From: Emticicia sp965283955
Lineage (GTDB): Bacteria > Bacteroidota > Bacteroidia > Cytophagales > Spirosomataceae
Assembly (NCBI GenBank): GCA_965283955.1
Contig: CBDIQW010000001.1
Coordinates: 1,240,001 to 1,304,000 of the forward strand
Length of the DNA: 64,000 bases
Direction of reading: 5' to 3'
Made by a program: the position numbers and the translations under genes
Shown: in pieces, positions 26,383-35,585 of the stretch
Layout: each line of letters starts with the position of its first letter
Numbering within the stretch: the first letter of the stretch is position 1
The notes under the pieces: model-generated
What the model was told of the DNA's origin: nothing
The model's database searches: none
The model's input: the letters and a program-made list of their open reading frames with translations, nothing else

Positions 26383-26727
26383 TTATTCTATCATGTATTT
26401 ATCGGATAAATATTTGGGAGCAACTTCACAATAAGCGGCAGTGAGTGCATCGCTAAAAAATTCTTCATCGACTTTTTCAAGTAAAAATTGTGTCCAACCT
26501 TGCTTTCCCCACTTATTTGGTACAGGAAAAACACCAGTTTTATCGCCATAGAGCGAGAAAATTGATTGGTCATTCTCCGAAAGTTTTAGCGTTGCCCGTT
26601 GCTGTTTTTCGTTGAGGGTTGCAAAGATTTTCTTTTTTACACGAAAAGAAGCTTTATCGAAATGCGGAAGCTCTTCGGCTTGCTCAAATTGTAGTGCCAA
26701 TTTTCTGACCGTTTGTGCTGAAATCAT
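26383..26727 (-). CDS. MmcQ/YjbR family protein
   Basis: A 114-aa protein with the YjbR/CyaY-like pattern: VRKLALQFEQAEELPHFDKASFRV, ATLKLSENDQ and the C-terminal GWTQFLLEKVDEEFFSDALTAAYCEVAPK. These small proteins have a double-stranded-DNA-binding-like fold, but their function is not settled. The gene is separated from the lipid-kinase gene by 12 nt on the same strand once the latter is corrected, so they may be co-transcribed. Confidence 0.82.
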   Translation of the reverse strand: MISAQTVRKLALQFEQAEELPHFDKASFRVKKKIFATLNEKQQRATLKLSENDQSIFSLYGDKTGVFPVPNKWGKQGWTQFLLEKVDEEFFSDALTAAYCEVAPKYLSDKYMIE

Positions 26728-26738
26728 GGAAATAAAAT

Positions 26739-27643
26739 CTAAATAATGAAGTTGATTGCTTGAGGTTTAACTGTTATTTTCATTGGTAAAAAACCAACAA
26801 ACTCACCATCCATATCAATCGGTGTAAATTGATTAGTTGATTCAAAAAAAGCGTCTTGGAAGTAAAATATATAATAGCAGGGTGTTTCAAAGGTTTACAT
26901 TTTTTCAAGTCGGGGAAGTTTTTTAGATAATCAACCAAACTTACTTCACCAATGGCCACCGCATTGAGCATTCCATCAGCAATATCAGCGTTGGGGGCAA
27001 TTCCTAACCCACTTCCAAAATACTTGGCATTTGCAGCACAAAAATTCATAATATTACCCGAATACTCAAAGCCATCTCCAATGACCTTAATTTGTTGAGG
27101 CGTGTAAGTAAGAAAATTTTTAAGGATAAAATACTGATACGTGATAACCGAACCAAAGATTTTGATTGACTCAGCAAGTTGCTGAGCAATCACTCCCCCG
27201 ATACCAACATCAGCAATGTTGATAAAATAACGAAGTGTTGGTTGTCCCTCTTTTGATACAAATTCGGCTAAACCCACATCAATTTGTTTAGTTTTTTGTT
27301 CAATAATAGAAGCCTTCAAAGCACTCAAAGATGCAGGTGTGCAAATAGTTTTGACAAAATCATTGCCTGAGCCTTTTGGTATTATTCCAAGTTTGATGTC
27401 TTCTCGCTCTGTTTTCAAAATACCATTCAAAACTTCATTTAATGTTCCATCACCGCCACAAGCAATGATATACGAAAAGCCTTCAGCAACCGCACTTTCA
27501 GCGAGTAAGATGGCGTGCTGCTCGAAATGCGTCTCAAGGATTTGCGTTTGGTAAAATGGAGCTTCAAAGATTTTTTTAATTTCATCAATCAAGAATTGCT
27601 TTTTTCGAGCTTTTCCGTGAATAATGAACGCTATTTTTGTCAT
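26739..27643 (-). CDS. Diacylglycerol-kinase-type lipid kinase, frame broken near the end
   Basis: Start MTKIAFIIHG at 27643 (an upstream start at 27676 only adds non-conserved residues). The nucleotide motif GGDGTLNE (63-70) and PKGSGNDF identify the YegS/DgkB family of lipid kinases. The open frame ends wrongly at 26780; adding one A to the A7 run at 26844-26850 restores FESTNQFTPIDMDGE...FVGFLPMKITVKPQ and a stop at 26739-26741, including the family's conserved DGE. Corrected length is about 301 aa. The enzyme phosphorylates a lipid such as diacylglycerol or undecaprenol at the membrane. Confidence 0.82.
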
Positions 27644-27754
27644 AAGATTAACACTAAGTGGCTGAATATAACTCAAGATAGTATAAATTATTTATTTCAT
27701 AAAAGTGCATTTATACTATTCTTATCTCAAAATCAGCTTTTTGTTAAAAACCAC

Positions 27755-27762
27755 TATTTTTG
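27755..27762 (+). promoter_or_regulatory. -7 element for the DUF3050 gene
   Basis: TATTTTTG matches TAnnTTTG; predicted leader of about 100 nt to the ATG at 27870. The TTG partner is not convincing. Confidence 0.4.
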
Positions 27763-27869
27763 CATTTTCGTATATAAATCTAATTATTAAGATTTTCATT
27801 AAAACCTGAGTGCAAGACAACATTTTCACGAGTCAAAATGTTAATCATTTACACAGTCCAAATTATATC

Positions 27870-28658
27870 ATGAACCATCACATAGAATCAATTCAAGAAA
27901 AAATCGAACCTTTACGACAACAAATTATTAATCACAAAGTTTATTCCGTAATCAATGACCTCGACGACCTAAAGGTTTTCATGCAGTATCATGTGTATGC
28001 TGTCTGGGATTTTATGTCATTGCTCAAATCTCTCCAAAGCAACCTCACTTGTACGACAGTGCCGTGGTTTCCTGTGGGTTCGGCCGAAACTCGTTATTTA
28101 ATCAACGAAATCGTTACGGGAGAAGAGTCAGATGTAGATATGAATGGTATTCGCAAAAGTCACTTCGAGCTTTACCTCGATGCCATGCACCAAGCCGAAG
28201 TAGATACTACTCAAATCGAAAAATTCATTGCTGTTTTGAAAGAATCAAGCGATTTATCATCATCATTCGTGGCAGCTGGTACGCCAGAAGCTGCTCGTAA
28301 CTTTGTTAATTTTACATTTGATATTATCCGTAGTAACAAATCTTATCTTCAAGCTGCTATTTTTACATTTGGCCGTGAAGATTTGATCCCAGGAATGTTT
28401 ATGTCTATCATTAATGATATTCATTTGAGTGTTCCAGAGAAAATCTCGACCTTCAAATATTATCTCGAACGCCACATTGAGGTAGATGGTGACCACCACA
28501 GTCATCTGGCCTTACAAATGACGGCTAATTTGTGCGGTGAAAACACAGAGTTTTGGAAAGAAGCCGAAGCTGCAACAATACACTCGCTCCAAAAACGCAT
28601 CGAACTTTGGGATGGTGTTTATGAAAGTATTGCCTCTAAAAAAGTTTTAGCTTTATAA
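27870..28658 (+). CDS. DUF3050 family protein
   Basis: 262 aa from the ATG at 27870 (an earlier GTG at 27810 is in the leader). The pattern VINDLDDLKVFMQYHVYAVWDFM and YYLERHIEVDGDHHSHLAL is typical of DUF3050, an alpha-helical family related in fold to haem oxygenase; the conserved His, Glu and Asp residues (HIEVDGDHH) suggest metal binding. Function unknown. It has its own promoter. Confidence 0.85.
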   Translation: MNHHIESIQEKIEPLRQQIINHKVYSVINDLDDLKVFMQYHVYAVWDFMSLLKSLQSNLTCTTVPWFPVGSAETRYLINEIVTGEESDVDMNGIRKSHFELYLDAMHQAEVDTTQIEKFIAVLKESSDLSSSFVAAGTPEAARNFVNFTFDIIRSNKSYLQAAIFTFGREDLIPGMFMSIINDIHLSVPEKISTFKYYLERHIEVDGDHHSHLALQMTANLCGENTEFWKEAEAATIHSLQKRIELWDGVYESIASKKVLAL

Positions 28659-28671
28659 CACTAAATTTCGT

Positions 28672-28696
28672 AGGAACGTCTAAATTAGACGTTCCT
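28672..28696. repeat. Palindrome with GTAGGAACG end
   Basis: AGGAACGTCTAA-A-TTAGACGTTCCT, a perfect 12-bp stem with a 1-nt centre, preceded by GT. It lies between two convergent genes and belongs with the GTAG-ended palindromes. Confidence 0.65.
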
Positions 28697-28712
28697 GTCT
28701 TATATCATTGAA

Positions 28713-29486
28713 TTAATGAGTCAGATATAAGCGTCTAATTGCTATCAGAAATACAACAAATATCGTATAAACAATAAAAAACGGTATAATGAAATTTGCT
28801 AAATTGAAGGCCAACATCACTGCAATTATCAATAACTGAAATCCAAGCCCATAGACAGAGAGCAAAGTCATAAACCAACTCGGAAAAGTTTTTATTTTAT
28901 AAGCTTCAGCATCTAAACGATAAACAATTCTATCAAAAATCCCATAAAGTGACAGATAAATGGCAAACAAAACATTGACTGTCTGTTGGCTTTCGTTCGG
29001 AAATGCTTCGGGTATTTCGGTCTCGAAAATCTTACTTGTGGCATCGCCCCCTACCGAATTGTTTCTCAGAATTACATAATAAAAATTATAAACAGTTCCC
29101 TGCAACTGAATGCACAAAAAAGCTGTAAAAGCAAGCCACCAAGAGCTATCAGAAATAAAGCAAATAGTCATCAGAAAAATAAAATTCAAGATAATATCAA
29201 AGACACTATCCAGATAACGCCCCGTGTACGAAGGTGTATTTTTTATTCTTGATAACTCGCCATCGGCCGCATCTAAAATTGATTTGAGAATAAGAAAAAA
29301 GCCAGCCCACCAATAATGAGCCTTGAACATACAATAAACAGCTATCAAGCCCGAAACGCCGAAAAGAAGTGTTAGATGAACAGGGGTAAAACGAGTGTTT
29401 TTTAATTGATTAGCAATGATTTGGGCAAAAGGTCTTCCATAATCAGAAAAGTCAAAAAATTTATTTTGAGCAGCAAGTTTAGACAT
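28713..29486 (-). CDS. CDP-alcohol phosphatidyltransferase
   Basis: A 257-aa integral membrane protein with the full catalytic signature D72-x2-D75-G76-x3-R80-x8-G89-x3-D93-x3-D97 (the usual Ala before Arg is Ser). Around six hydrophobic helices follow. These enzymes make a phospholipid by replacing CMP of a CDP-alcohol; which head group is used cannot be read from the sequence. No other lipid genes adjoin, apart from the lipid kinase about 1 kb away. Confidence 0.88.
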   Translation of the reverse strand: MSKLAAQNKFFDFSDYGRPFAQIIANQLKNTRFTPVHLTLLFGVSGLIAVYCMFKAHYWWAGFFLILKSILDAADGELSRIKNTPSYTGRYLDSVFDIILNFIFLMTICFISDSSWWLAFTAFLCIQLQGTVYNFYYVILRNNSVGGDATSKIFETEIPEAFPNESQQTVNVLFAIYLSLYGIFDRIVYRLDAEAYKIKTFPSWFMTLLSVYGLGFQLLIIAVMLAFNLANFIIPFFIVYTIFVVFLIAIRRLYLTH

Positions 29487-29664
29487 TAAAATTTAACATA
29501 ATTATAACTTTCCGACAATATAGTCTTCTTACAAAAGTAGTTTTTTTTGTTTAAAGTTCAGTTTCAAACCTATAAGATAGCAGAAAGAAAGAGCGAAATA
29601 TTGAAAAACTTAACTTGTCTATACAAATATTTTCGTAATTTGGTAGGCAAATTCGACCTTTACC

Positions 29665-31140
29665 ATGCAAAAGTTAATCAAGGAATTTCTACACGCTGAG
29701 GCACAATACCAAACCCGACGCCATTTTCTGCAAACCTGCACCACAGGACTCGGAGCAATGGCTTTTGGTTCGTTGTTAGGTGGTTGTTCTGGAAAAGAAA
29801 ATCCAGCACAAGCACTCACCGACCCAATGTTTCCGAAGCAACCGCATTTTACTCCGAAAGTAAAACAAGTGATTTATATTCACATGGCGGGAGCTCCATC
29901 GCAATTAGAACTCTTTGATTATAAACCTGCTCTGCAAAAATTTGATGGACAAGACTGTCCGCAAGAATTTCTGGAGGGCAAAAAATTTGCTTTCATCAGA
30001 GGTGTACCTAAAATGCTCGGTTCAATTGGGCAATTCAAACAGCACGGGAATTCGGGAGCAATGATTTCTGACGTTCTGCCTTATCTGCCAGAAGTTGCCG
30101 ATGACTTGACTTTCTTGAAAGCCATGTACACCGACCAATTTAATCATGCTCCTGCACAATTATTGATGCACACAGGCAGCCCTCGCTTGGGGAGGCCAAG
30201 TATTGGTGCGTGGTCGGTTTATGGTTTGGGTTCTGAAAATCAAAATTTACCAGGTTTTATAGTTTTAGCTTCGGGCGGACGCAGCCCTGATGCTGGCAAA
30301 AGCGTTTGGGGAAGTGGATTTTTACCGTCTATTTATCAAGGTGTGCAATGCCGCACGGGTGGCGACCCAGTTCTGTATGTTTCTGACCCACACGGCATGA
30401 GTCGAGACATTCGGAAACAAACCATCGAGGCCATCAACGAAATAAACAAACAACAATACGAAGCCGTACAAGACCCCGAAATTCTGACTCGTATTTCTCA
30501 ATACGAAATGGCCTTCCGAATGCAAATGTCTGTTCCCGAAGTGATGGACACCAGCAAAGAACCCGAATGGGTAAGAAATATGTATGGGGCTGTGCCAGGC
30601 GAAGGCTCATTTGCCAATAACTGTCTATTGGCCAGACGTTTAATCGAAAACGGTGTTCGTTTCGTGCAGCTTTTCCATTGGGGATGGGATTCGCACGGCA
30701 CAGACCAACGCCTTTCGCTCGATGGTGGTTTCAAAGATTTATGTCAAGTAACTGACCGCTCAGTAACTGCTCTTATAAAAGACCTAAAAATGCGGGGATT
30801 GCTCGACGAAACCCTAATCGTCTGGGGCGGAGAATTTGGTCGCACACCTATGCAAGAAAATCGTGATGGGCAAACTTTGCCATTTAAAGGGCGTGACCAT
30901 CATCTTGATGCTTTCACTGTCTTTATGGCAGGTGGCGGACTCAAAAAAGGAATGACTTTTGGCGAAACCGACGATTTGGGATATTACGGAGTAAAAGACC
31001 GCACACACGTGCATGATTTGCAAGCAACTATCTTGCATCTGATGGGTTTCGACCACGAAAAACTAACATATGCCTTCCAAGGAAGACCATTTAGGTTAAC
31101 TGATGTGGCAGGAAAAGTAATTAAACCAATTTTAGCTTAA
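29665..31140 (+). CDS. DUF1501 family protein, Tat-exported
   Basis: A 491-aa protein with a twin-arginine start RRHFLQ (Arg18-Arg19) and a hydrophobic stretch ending GGCSG, which may be lipidated. DUF1501 blocks include HMAGAPSQLELFDYKP, AMYTDQFNHAPAQLLMHTGS, GGRSPDAGKSVWGSGF and WGGEFGRTPM...GRDHH. The fold belongs to the alkaline-phosphatase/sulfatase superfamily; function unknown. In Planctomycetes and many Bacteroidota the gene is paired with a DUF1549/DUF1553 cytochrome-c-like partner; none is next to it here. Confidence 0.88.
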   Translation: MQKLIKEFLHAEAQYQTRRHFLQTCTTGLGAMAFGSLLGGCSGKENPAQALTDPMFPKQPHFTPKVKQVIYIHMAGAPSQLELFDYKPALQKFDGQDCPQEFLEGKKFAFIRGVPKMLGSIGQFKQHGNSGAMISDVLPYLPEVADDLTFLKAMYTDQFNHAPAQLLMHTGSPRLGRPSIGAWSVYGLGSENQNLPGFIVLASGGRSPDAGKSVWGSGFLPSIYQGVQCRTGGDPVLYVSDPHGMSRDIRKQTIEAINEINKQQYEAVQDPEILTRISQYEMAFRMQMSVPEVMDTSKEPEWVRNMYGAVPGEGSFANNCLLARRLIENGVRFVQLFHWGWDSHGTDQRLSLDGGFKDLCQVTDRSVTALIKDLKMRGLLDETLIVWGGEFGRTPMQENRDGQTLPFKGRDHHLDAFTVFMAGGGLKKGMTFGETDDLGYYGVKDRTHVHDLQATILHLMGFDHEKLTYAFQGRPFRLTDVAGKVIKPILA

Positions 31141-31145
31141 TTTTG

Positions 31146-31170
31146 TAACACAATTCTCCGAATTGTGTTA
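31146..31170. repeat. Perfect palindrome after DUF1501
   Basis: TAACACAATTC-TCC-GAATTGTGTTA, 11-bp stem. No T run. Related to the copy at 8018-8036. Confidence 0.65.
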
Positions 31171-31228
31171 TCACTCAGTTCACAATACAGAGATCGGTCT
31201 GCCGAAGCGATTGTATTACAAAAAACTT

Positions 31229-31750
31229 ATGAAAACACTCCTCACACTCCTATTTTTCGGTATTTCTTTCAGCATTCTTGCTCAGAAAGATTCAGTTTAT
31301 TACAATCCAAATATTACACGAAAACTATATTATCTGAAACCTTTACAAAAAGTAAACGGCTCATACTATTATGGTGAACGCCGACTGAGCAGCTACAACT
31401 CACTCGAAGTTCCCTTTTTTGAATTAAATGATCCCGAAGTAAATTTTCACTACCGACGCTACAAAACTTTTACTGGCATTGGGCAAGCCATAAGTATTAT
31501 CCCTACCATTTATTTTTTGGCAACATTCAATAAAACCCGTACTCGGCAAAGTGGTTTTTACTCCGCTACTTACTTGAGCATTATTGGAGCATCGTTGGTC
31601 GGAAGTATCACCACCTCATTAATTGGGAAATCACATGTCAAAAAAGCAGCAATCAGATATAACCAAGCAATTGGTCAGAATAATGTAAGCAGTTTACAAC
31701 TCAAAACCGATGAAAATTCCTTGGGTTTAGCTCTTCGATATAATTTTTGA
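31229..31750 (+). CDS. Exported or membrane protein of unknown function (173 aa)
   Basis: ATG at 31229 starts a signal peptide (MKTLLTLLFFGISFSILAQ). The rest has two possible membrane segments (AISIIPTIYFLATF and YLSIIGASLVGSITTSLIG) and ends LGLALRYNF, an outer-membrane-like aromatic C-terminus. I do not recognise a family. It stands alone. Confidence 0.65.
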   Translation: MKTLLTLLFFGISFSILAQKDSVYYNPNITRKLYYLKPLQKVNGSYYYGERRLSSYNSLEVPFFELNDPEVNFHYRRYKTFTGIGQAISIIPTIYFLATFNKTRTRQSGFYSATYLSIIGASLVGSITTSLIGKSHVKKAAIRYNQAIGQNNVSSLQLKTDENSLGLALRYNF

Positions 31751-31832
31751 GAGAATTAAGACACTGACATATCTTGAATTTTCTTGTCAAAAAAACTTAC
31801 CTCGAAACATTTCCTGTCAGTATTTGAAACAT

Positions 31833-31891
31833 TTTTGGCAGTCAAAACTGAAATTTTGGCAGAAAACCGTACCTTTGCCGTCCGTTGGCAG
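31833..31891 (+). promoter_or_regulatory. groES upstream region: -7 element and repeated TTGGCAG
   Basis: TACCTTTG at 31870-31877 matches the -7 consensus. TTTTGGCAG occurs at 31833-31841 and again at 31854-31862, exactly 21 bp (two helix turns) apart, and TTGGCAG at 31885-31891. The repeats flank the -7 box and could be a regulator site. No CIRCE element was found. Confidence 0.4.
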
Positions 31892-32031
31892 AACTTTTGT
31901 GGAACTGACATCACGTCAAGAATTAAATTTTATAGATTCAAGACGTATGGAGGTAAAACTTCAAAATTCCTTGTCTCGAATCTATTTAAATCTTAAATCT
32001 AAATTTTATAAACTCAAAAACTCAGAATAAA

Positions 32032-32307
32032 ATGTCAGTAAACATCAAGCCATTAGCAGACAGAGTATTGGTAGAAGCTGCTCCGGCAGAGGAAAAAACA
32101 GCATTTGGTATCATCATCCCTGATACAGCAAAAGAAAAACCACAAAAAGGTATTGTAGTAGCAGTAGGGCCAGGCAAAAAAGATGAGCCAACTTTAGTTA
32201 AAGTAGGTGATAGCGTACTTTATGGTAAATATGCTGGTACGGAAATCACTGTTGACGGTAAAGAGTACCTCATCATGCGTGAGTCTGATATTTACGCAAT
32301 CGTTTAA
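32032..32307 (+). CDS. groES: Co-chaperonin GroES
   Basis: 91 aa, the usual size. Pattern IKPLADRVLVEAAPAEEKTAFGIIIPDTAKEKPQKGIVVAVGPG, with the mobile loop around 18-33, and VLYGKYAGTEITVDGKEYLIMRESDI. It caps the GroEL ring. groEL follows after about 100 nt, in the usual order. Confidence 0.97.
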   Translation: MSVNIKPLADRVLVEAAPAEEKTAFGIIIPDTAKEKPQKGIVVAVGPGKKDEPTLVKVGDSVLYGKYAGTEITVDGKEYLIMRESDIYAIV

Positions 32308-32350
32308 GCACCCGCTTCGGCGGTCCGACCTAACCCCTAAAGGGGAATAA
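32308..32350. repeat. GC-rich repeats between groES and groEL
   Basis: Two small hairpins, ACCCGC-TTC-GGCGGT and CCCCTAAAGGGG, begin right after the groES stop. Related in composition to other GC patches between genes. Confidence 0.5.
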
Positions 32351-32406
32351 AGGTTTGAATTATTATTCACTCATTCTATCATTCAAAATTCATTTATTAA
32401 AATAAA

Positions 32407-34039
32407 ATGGCAAAGCAAATTATATTTGATACAGACGCAAGAGAGAAATTGAAACGTGGTGTTGACACTCTTGCAAATGCAGTAAAAGTAACTCTCGGAC
32501 CAAAAGGTCGTAATGTTATCATTGATAAAAAATTCGGTTCACCAGCTATCACTAAAGATGGTGTAACAGTAGCGAAAGAAATCGAATTGAAAGATTCTAT
32601 CGAAAACATGGGTGCTCAACTCGTGAAAGAAGTGGCTTCTAAAACTGCTGACCAAGCGGGTGACGGTACTACTACTGCTACTGTATTGGCACAAGCTATC
32701 TACACTATCGGTGCGAAAAACGTAGCGGCTGGTGCAAACCCAATGGACTTGAAACGTGGTATCGAAAAAGCGGTAACTGCGGTTGTAGGTGCATTGAAAG
32801 AACAATCTAAAGCTATCTCGACTTCAAAAGAAATCGAACAAGTAGCTACAATCTCTGCCAACAACGACCACGAAATCGGTCAAATGATTGCTCACGCAAT
32901 GGAGAAAGTTGGTAAAGAAGGTGTTATCACGGTTGAAGAGGCTCGTGGAACTGAAACTGAAGTGAAAACTGTAGAAGGTATGCAGTTCGACAGAGGTTAC
33001 TTATCTCCATACTTCGTAACTAACGCTGAGAAAATGGAAGTTGAAATGGAAAAACCATTCATCTTGATTTCTGAGAAAAAAGTTTCTTCAATGAAAGAAC
33101 TTCTTCCAGTGTTAGAAGGTGTAGCACAAACAGGCCGTCCGTTGTTAATCATCGCTGAAGATGTTGATGGCGAAGCTCTTGCTACATTGGTAGTAAACAA
33201 AATCCGTGGTGCATTGAAAGTTGCAGCTGTTAAAGCTCCAGGTTTCGGTGACCGTCGTAAAGCAATGTTGGAAGACATCGCAATCTTGACTGGTGGTACT
33301 GTAATTGCAGAAGAAAGAGGTTTCAAACTTGAAAACGCTGATATTTCTTACTTAGGACACTGCGATAAAATCATTATCGACAAAGATAACACTACAATCG
33401 TTAATGGTTCAGGAGACCAAGAGCAAATCGCTGGTCGTGTAAACCAAATCAAAGCTCAAATCGAGTCAACTACTTCTGACTACGACCGTGAAAAATTACA
33501 AGAGCGTTTAGCTAAGTTATCAGGTGGTGTAGCTATTATCTACATCGGTGCTGCAACTGAGGTTGAAATGAAAGAGAAAAAAGACCGTGTTGATGATGCC
33601 CTTACATGCCACTCGTGCTGCGGTTGAAGAAGGTATCGTAGCTGGTGGTGGTGTTGCCTTGATTCGTGCTCAAGCTGCTTTAGCAGGTCTTGAAGGTGCA
33701 AACGGCGACGAAACAACTGGTATCGCAATCATCCGTTCGGCAATCGAAGCTCCATTACGTACAATCGTTGCGAATGCAGGTGGTGAAGGTTCAGTAATCG
33801 TTCAAGAAGTAAAAGGCGGAAAAGACGATTACGGCTACAACGCACGTGAAGATAAATTTGAAAATATGTTGGTAGCTGGTATCATTGACCCTACGAAGGT
33901 AACTCGTTTGGCTCTTGAAAACGCTGCATCAATCGCTGGTTTATTACTTACAACCGAAGCAGTTGTATCTGATATTCCAGAAGATAAAGCTCCAGATTTG
34001 GGCCACTCACACGGTGGCGGCATGGGCGGCATGATGTAA
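32407..34039 (+). CDS. groEL: Chaperonin GroEL, frame broken by one extra C
   Basis: The first frame (from 32407) covers GPKGRNVIIDKKFGSPAITKDGVTV, DGTTTATVLA, EEARGTETEV, KAPGFGDRRKAMLEDIAILTGG; it stops after DDALTCHSCCG. The second frame continues HATRAAVEEGIVAGGGVALIR to the GGM-rich end (GGGMGGMM). Removing one C from the CCC at 33598-33601 (GATGCCTTACAT) restores DDALHATRAAVEEG and a 543-aa protein, the normal length. Single-copy essential gene, so a sequencing error is far more likely than a real break. With GroES it folds many cytosolic proteins. Confidence 0.95.
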
Positions 34040-34059
34040 TATCAGCCAGTTTTATTACG

Positions 34060-34094
34060 AAAAAGGTCTTGGAAGAAATTCTAAGACCTTTTTT
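34060..34094. terminator. Bidirectional terminator after groEL
   Basis: AAAAAGGTCTT pairs with AAGACCTTTTTT, between two convergent genes. Confidence 0.85.
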
Positions 34095-34113
34095 GTGTTT
34101 ATTTTAGTTTTGT

Positions 34114-35331
34114 TCAATATTTAAATTTATCTAACCATATTGCATTGCTCATTTGTTGTTGAATACGTGCAATATCGCCAGAAGTAGTTACTAATAAATC
34201 ATTTGTATCAATCGCTAAGTCTGCCCGAAACTTATTTTCATTCATAATGAAAACTGCCATCTGTTGTCCAATGACTTCCATGATATCAAACTTAGTGACA
34301 TCAGCCATATCAATATTTCCTAAAACTTCTTCGTCCACATCATGTAGCCATTTACTACCATATTTATCCTCATCCAAAGCATCTATATTTTTAAGTTTCT
34401 TAATAGCAGGTGGGTCAAGAGATATTTGGAATCTACGATAGTCTATAACTTTTTTAATAGCTGGAGAGCGAAAGGCATTTACCTGCATAGCACTTGCATC
34501 TTGTCCGGTAGCAGTCATTAGCCATTTAAGCCAAAATTTAATATCAATGCCGTGTGGATTAGTTGTGTCAGATGGTTTTATAAACTGTCGAGAAATACCA
34601 GTACCAAAACTAAACAAAGTAATTTTCTCGGTCATATAATTAGGTGTATGACCTTTATCATAGCTATATGAGATAGCTTCGATATATGCAGCAAGAGAGG
34701 GATTATTATAAGTTGTAGTTCCTCCATCAATAAACCTCTCAAGTGGATTAAAATATGTTGGAGCTGACATAGTTGCTTCCATAACAGCACGAAGTAATAC
34801 ATCTTTATAAACATTAACTTTCTGCCCATCATAACTCCCATCAGCTTGTTTGAAACACGAAAAATAAGTTTCTTCAGCAGCAGCCATATCTTGTGCAGTA
34901 ATCATAAGATCAAGATTGCTACTTTCGCACGCTTCTCTAAGAGTAACGTCCTTAACTATACCTTTCAGTAGATTTCTATATTCCTTTTTTAAAAACGCAG
35001 GAGGATTAATAAAACGGTCTCCTAAAAATCTTTTATCAAAAACCTCTTCAACCAAGTCTTTGTACATTGCTTCTATTTCCAACGCAGTATGTTTCGTGAC
35101 GATTAATCCCGCTATAATTCCGCCTGTGGATGTCCCCGAAACCATGTCAAATAACTCATAGCATGGAATACCTGCTACTTCTTCTAACTTTTTCAATAAT
35201 TGAATTGTTAAAATCCCCCTCATTCCTCCACCATCAAGTGATAAAATAACACGATTATCAACCTTAATATTTAAACGATTAAAAGCTTCTAATCGCTTTA
35301 AATCCATAGTAGGTCCGTTTATTTTTGCCAT
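34114..35331 (-). CDS. Patatin-like phospholipase
   Basis: A 405-aa soluble lipase/acylhydrolase. Oxyanion-hole loop GGGMRGI (34-40), nucleophile GTSTG (Ser68) and catalytic DGG (Asp202) are intact. The long C-terminal part (about 215-405) includes an IWLDKFKY end and is typical of bacterial patatin proteins of the CapV size. No nucleotide cyclase (CD-NTase) gene is in the neighbourhood, so a CBASS role is not supported. No signal peptide: cytoplasmic. Start ATG at 35331. Confidence 0.9.
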   Translation of the reverse strand: MAKINGPTMDLKRLEAFNRLNIKVDNRVILSLDGGGMRGILTIQLLKKLEEVAGIPCYELFDMVSGTSTGGIIAGLIVTKHTALEIEAMYKDLVEEVFDKRFLGDRFINPPAFLKKEYRNLLKGIVKDVTLREACESSNLDLMITAQDMAAAEETYFSCFKQADGSYDGQKVNVYKDVLLRAVMEATMSAPTYFNPLERFIDGGTTTYNNPSLAAYIEAISYSYDKGHTPNYMTEKITLFSFGTGISRQFIKPSDTTNPHGIDIKFWLKWLMTATGQDASAMQVNAFRSPAIKKVIDYRRFQISLDPPAIKKLKNIDALDEDKYGSKWLHDVDEEVLGNIDMADVTKFDIMEVIGQQMAVFIMNENKFRADLAIDTNDLLVTTSGDIARIQQQMSNAIWLDKFKY

Positions 35332-35497
35332 TTCGATAAGAATTATTTTTAATTTCTAAAGGATGCACCCAACCTCAAATTTGGTTGAAAAATGTTTTCT
35401 TTCCTAAGTAAAAAAAACATTTTTATTTATCGGTTCTATTAAATTTCAAAGCATTTTATTCATATAAAAATACAATTTTTTATCTCATTTTCTATCC

Positions 35498-35505
35498 TAA
35501 ATTTG
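35498..35505 (+). promoter_or_regulatory. -7 element for the thioredoxin-like gene
   Basis: TAAATTTG matches TAnnTTTG; leader about 75 nt to the ATG at 35586. Confidence 0.4.
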
Positions 35506-35585
35506 CATTTCTTTAATATATCATTCACATTTATAAGCATATCTTGTCTACTCATATTATCAACTTTTATCAATCAATTAAAGTA

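Noticed and set aside
27515..27790. 91-codon plus-strand frame overlapping the lipid kinase start
   Set aside because: Antisense to conserved kinase motifs and runs through the next promoter.
31861..31880. Sigma-54 promoter before groES (TTGGCA...TTTGC)
   Set aside because: The spacing between GG and GC is 17 nt instead of 10.
31784..32030. Two overlapping short frames upstream of groES
   Set aside because: They run through the groES -7 box and repeats; no ribosome site or conserved content.
33587..33640. Programmed frameshift in groEL
   Set aside because: No slippery heptamer and no known case in GroEL; a one-base C error is simpler.
34114..35331. CBASS defence operon
   Set aside because: The patatin has no adjacent nucleotide cyclase or accessory genes.
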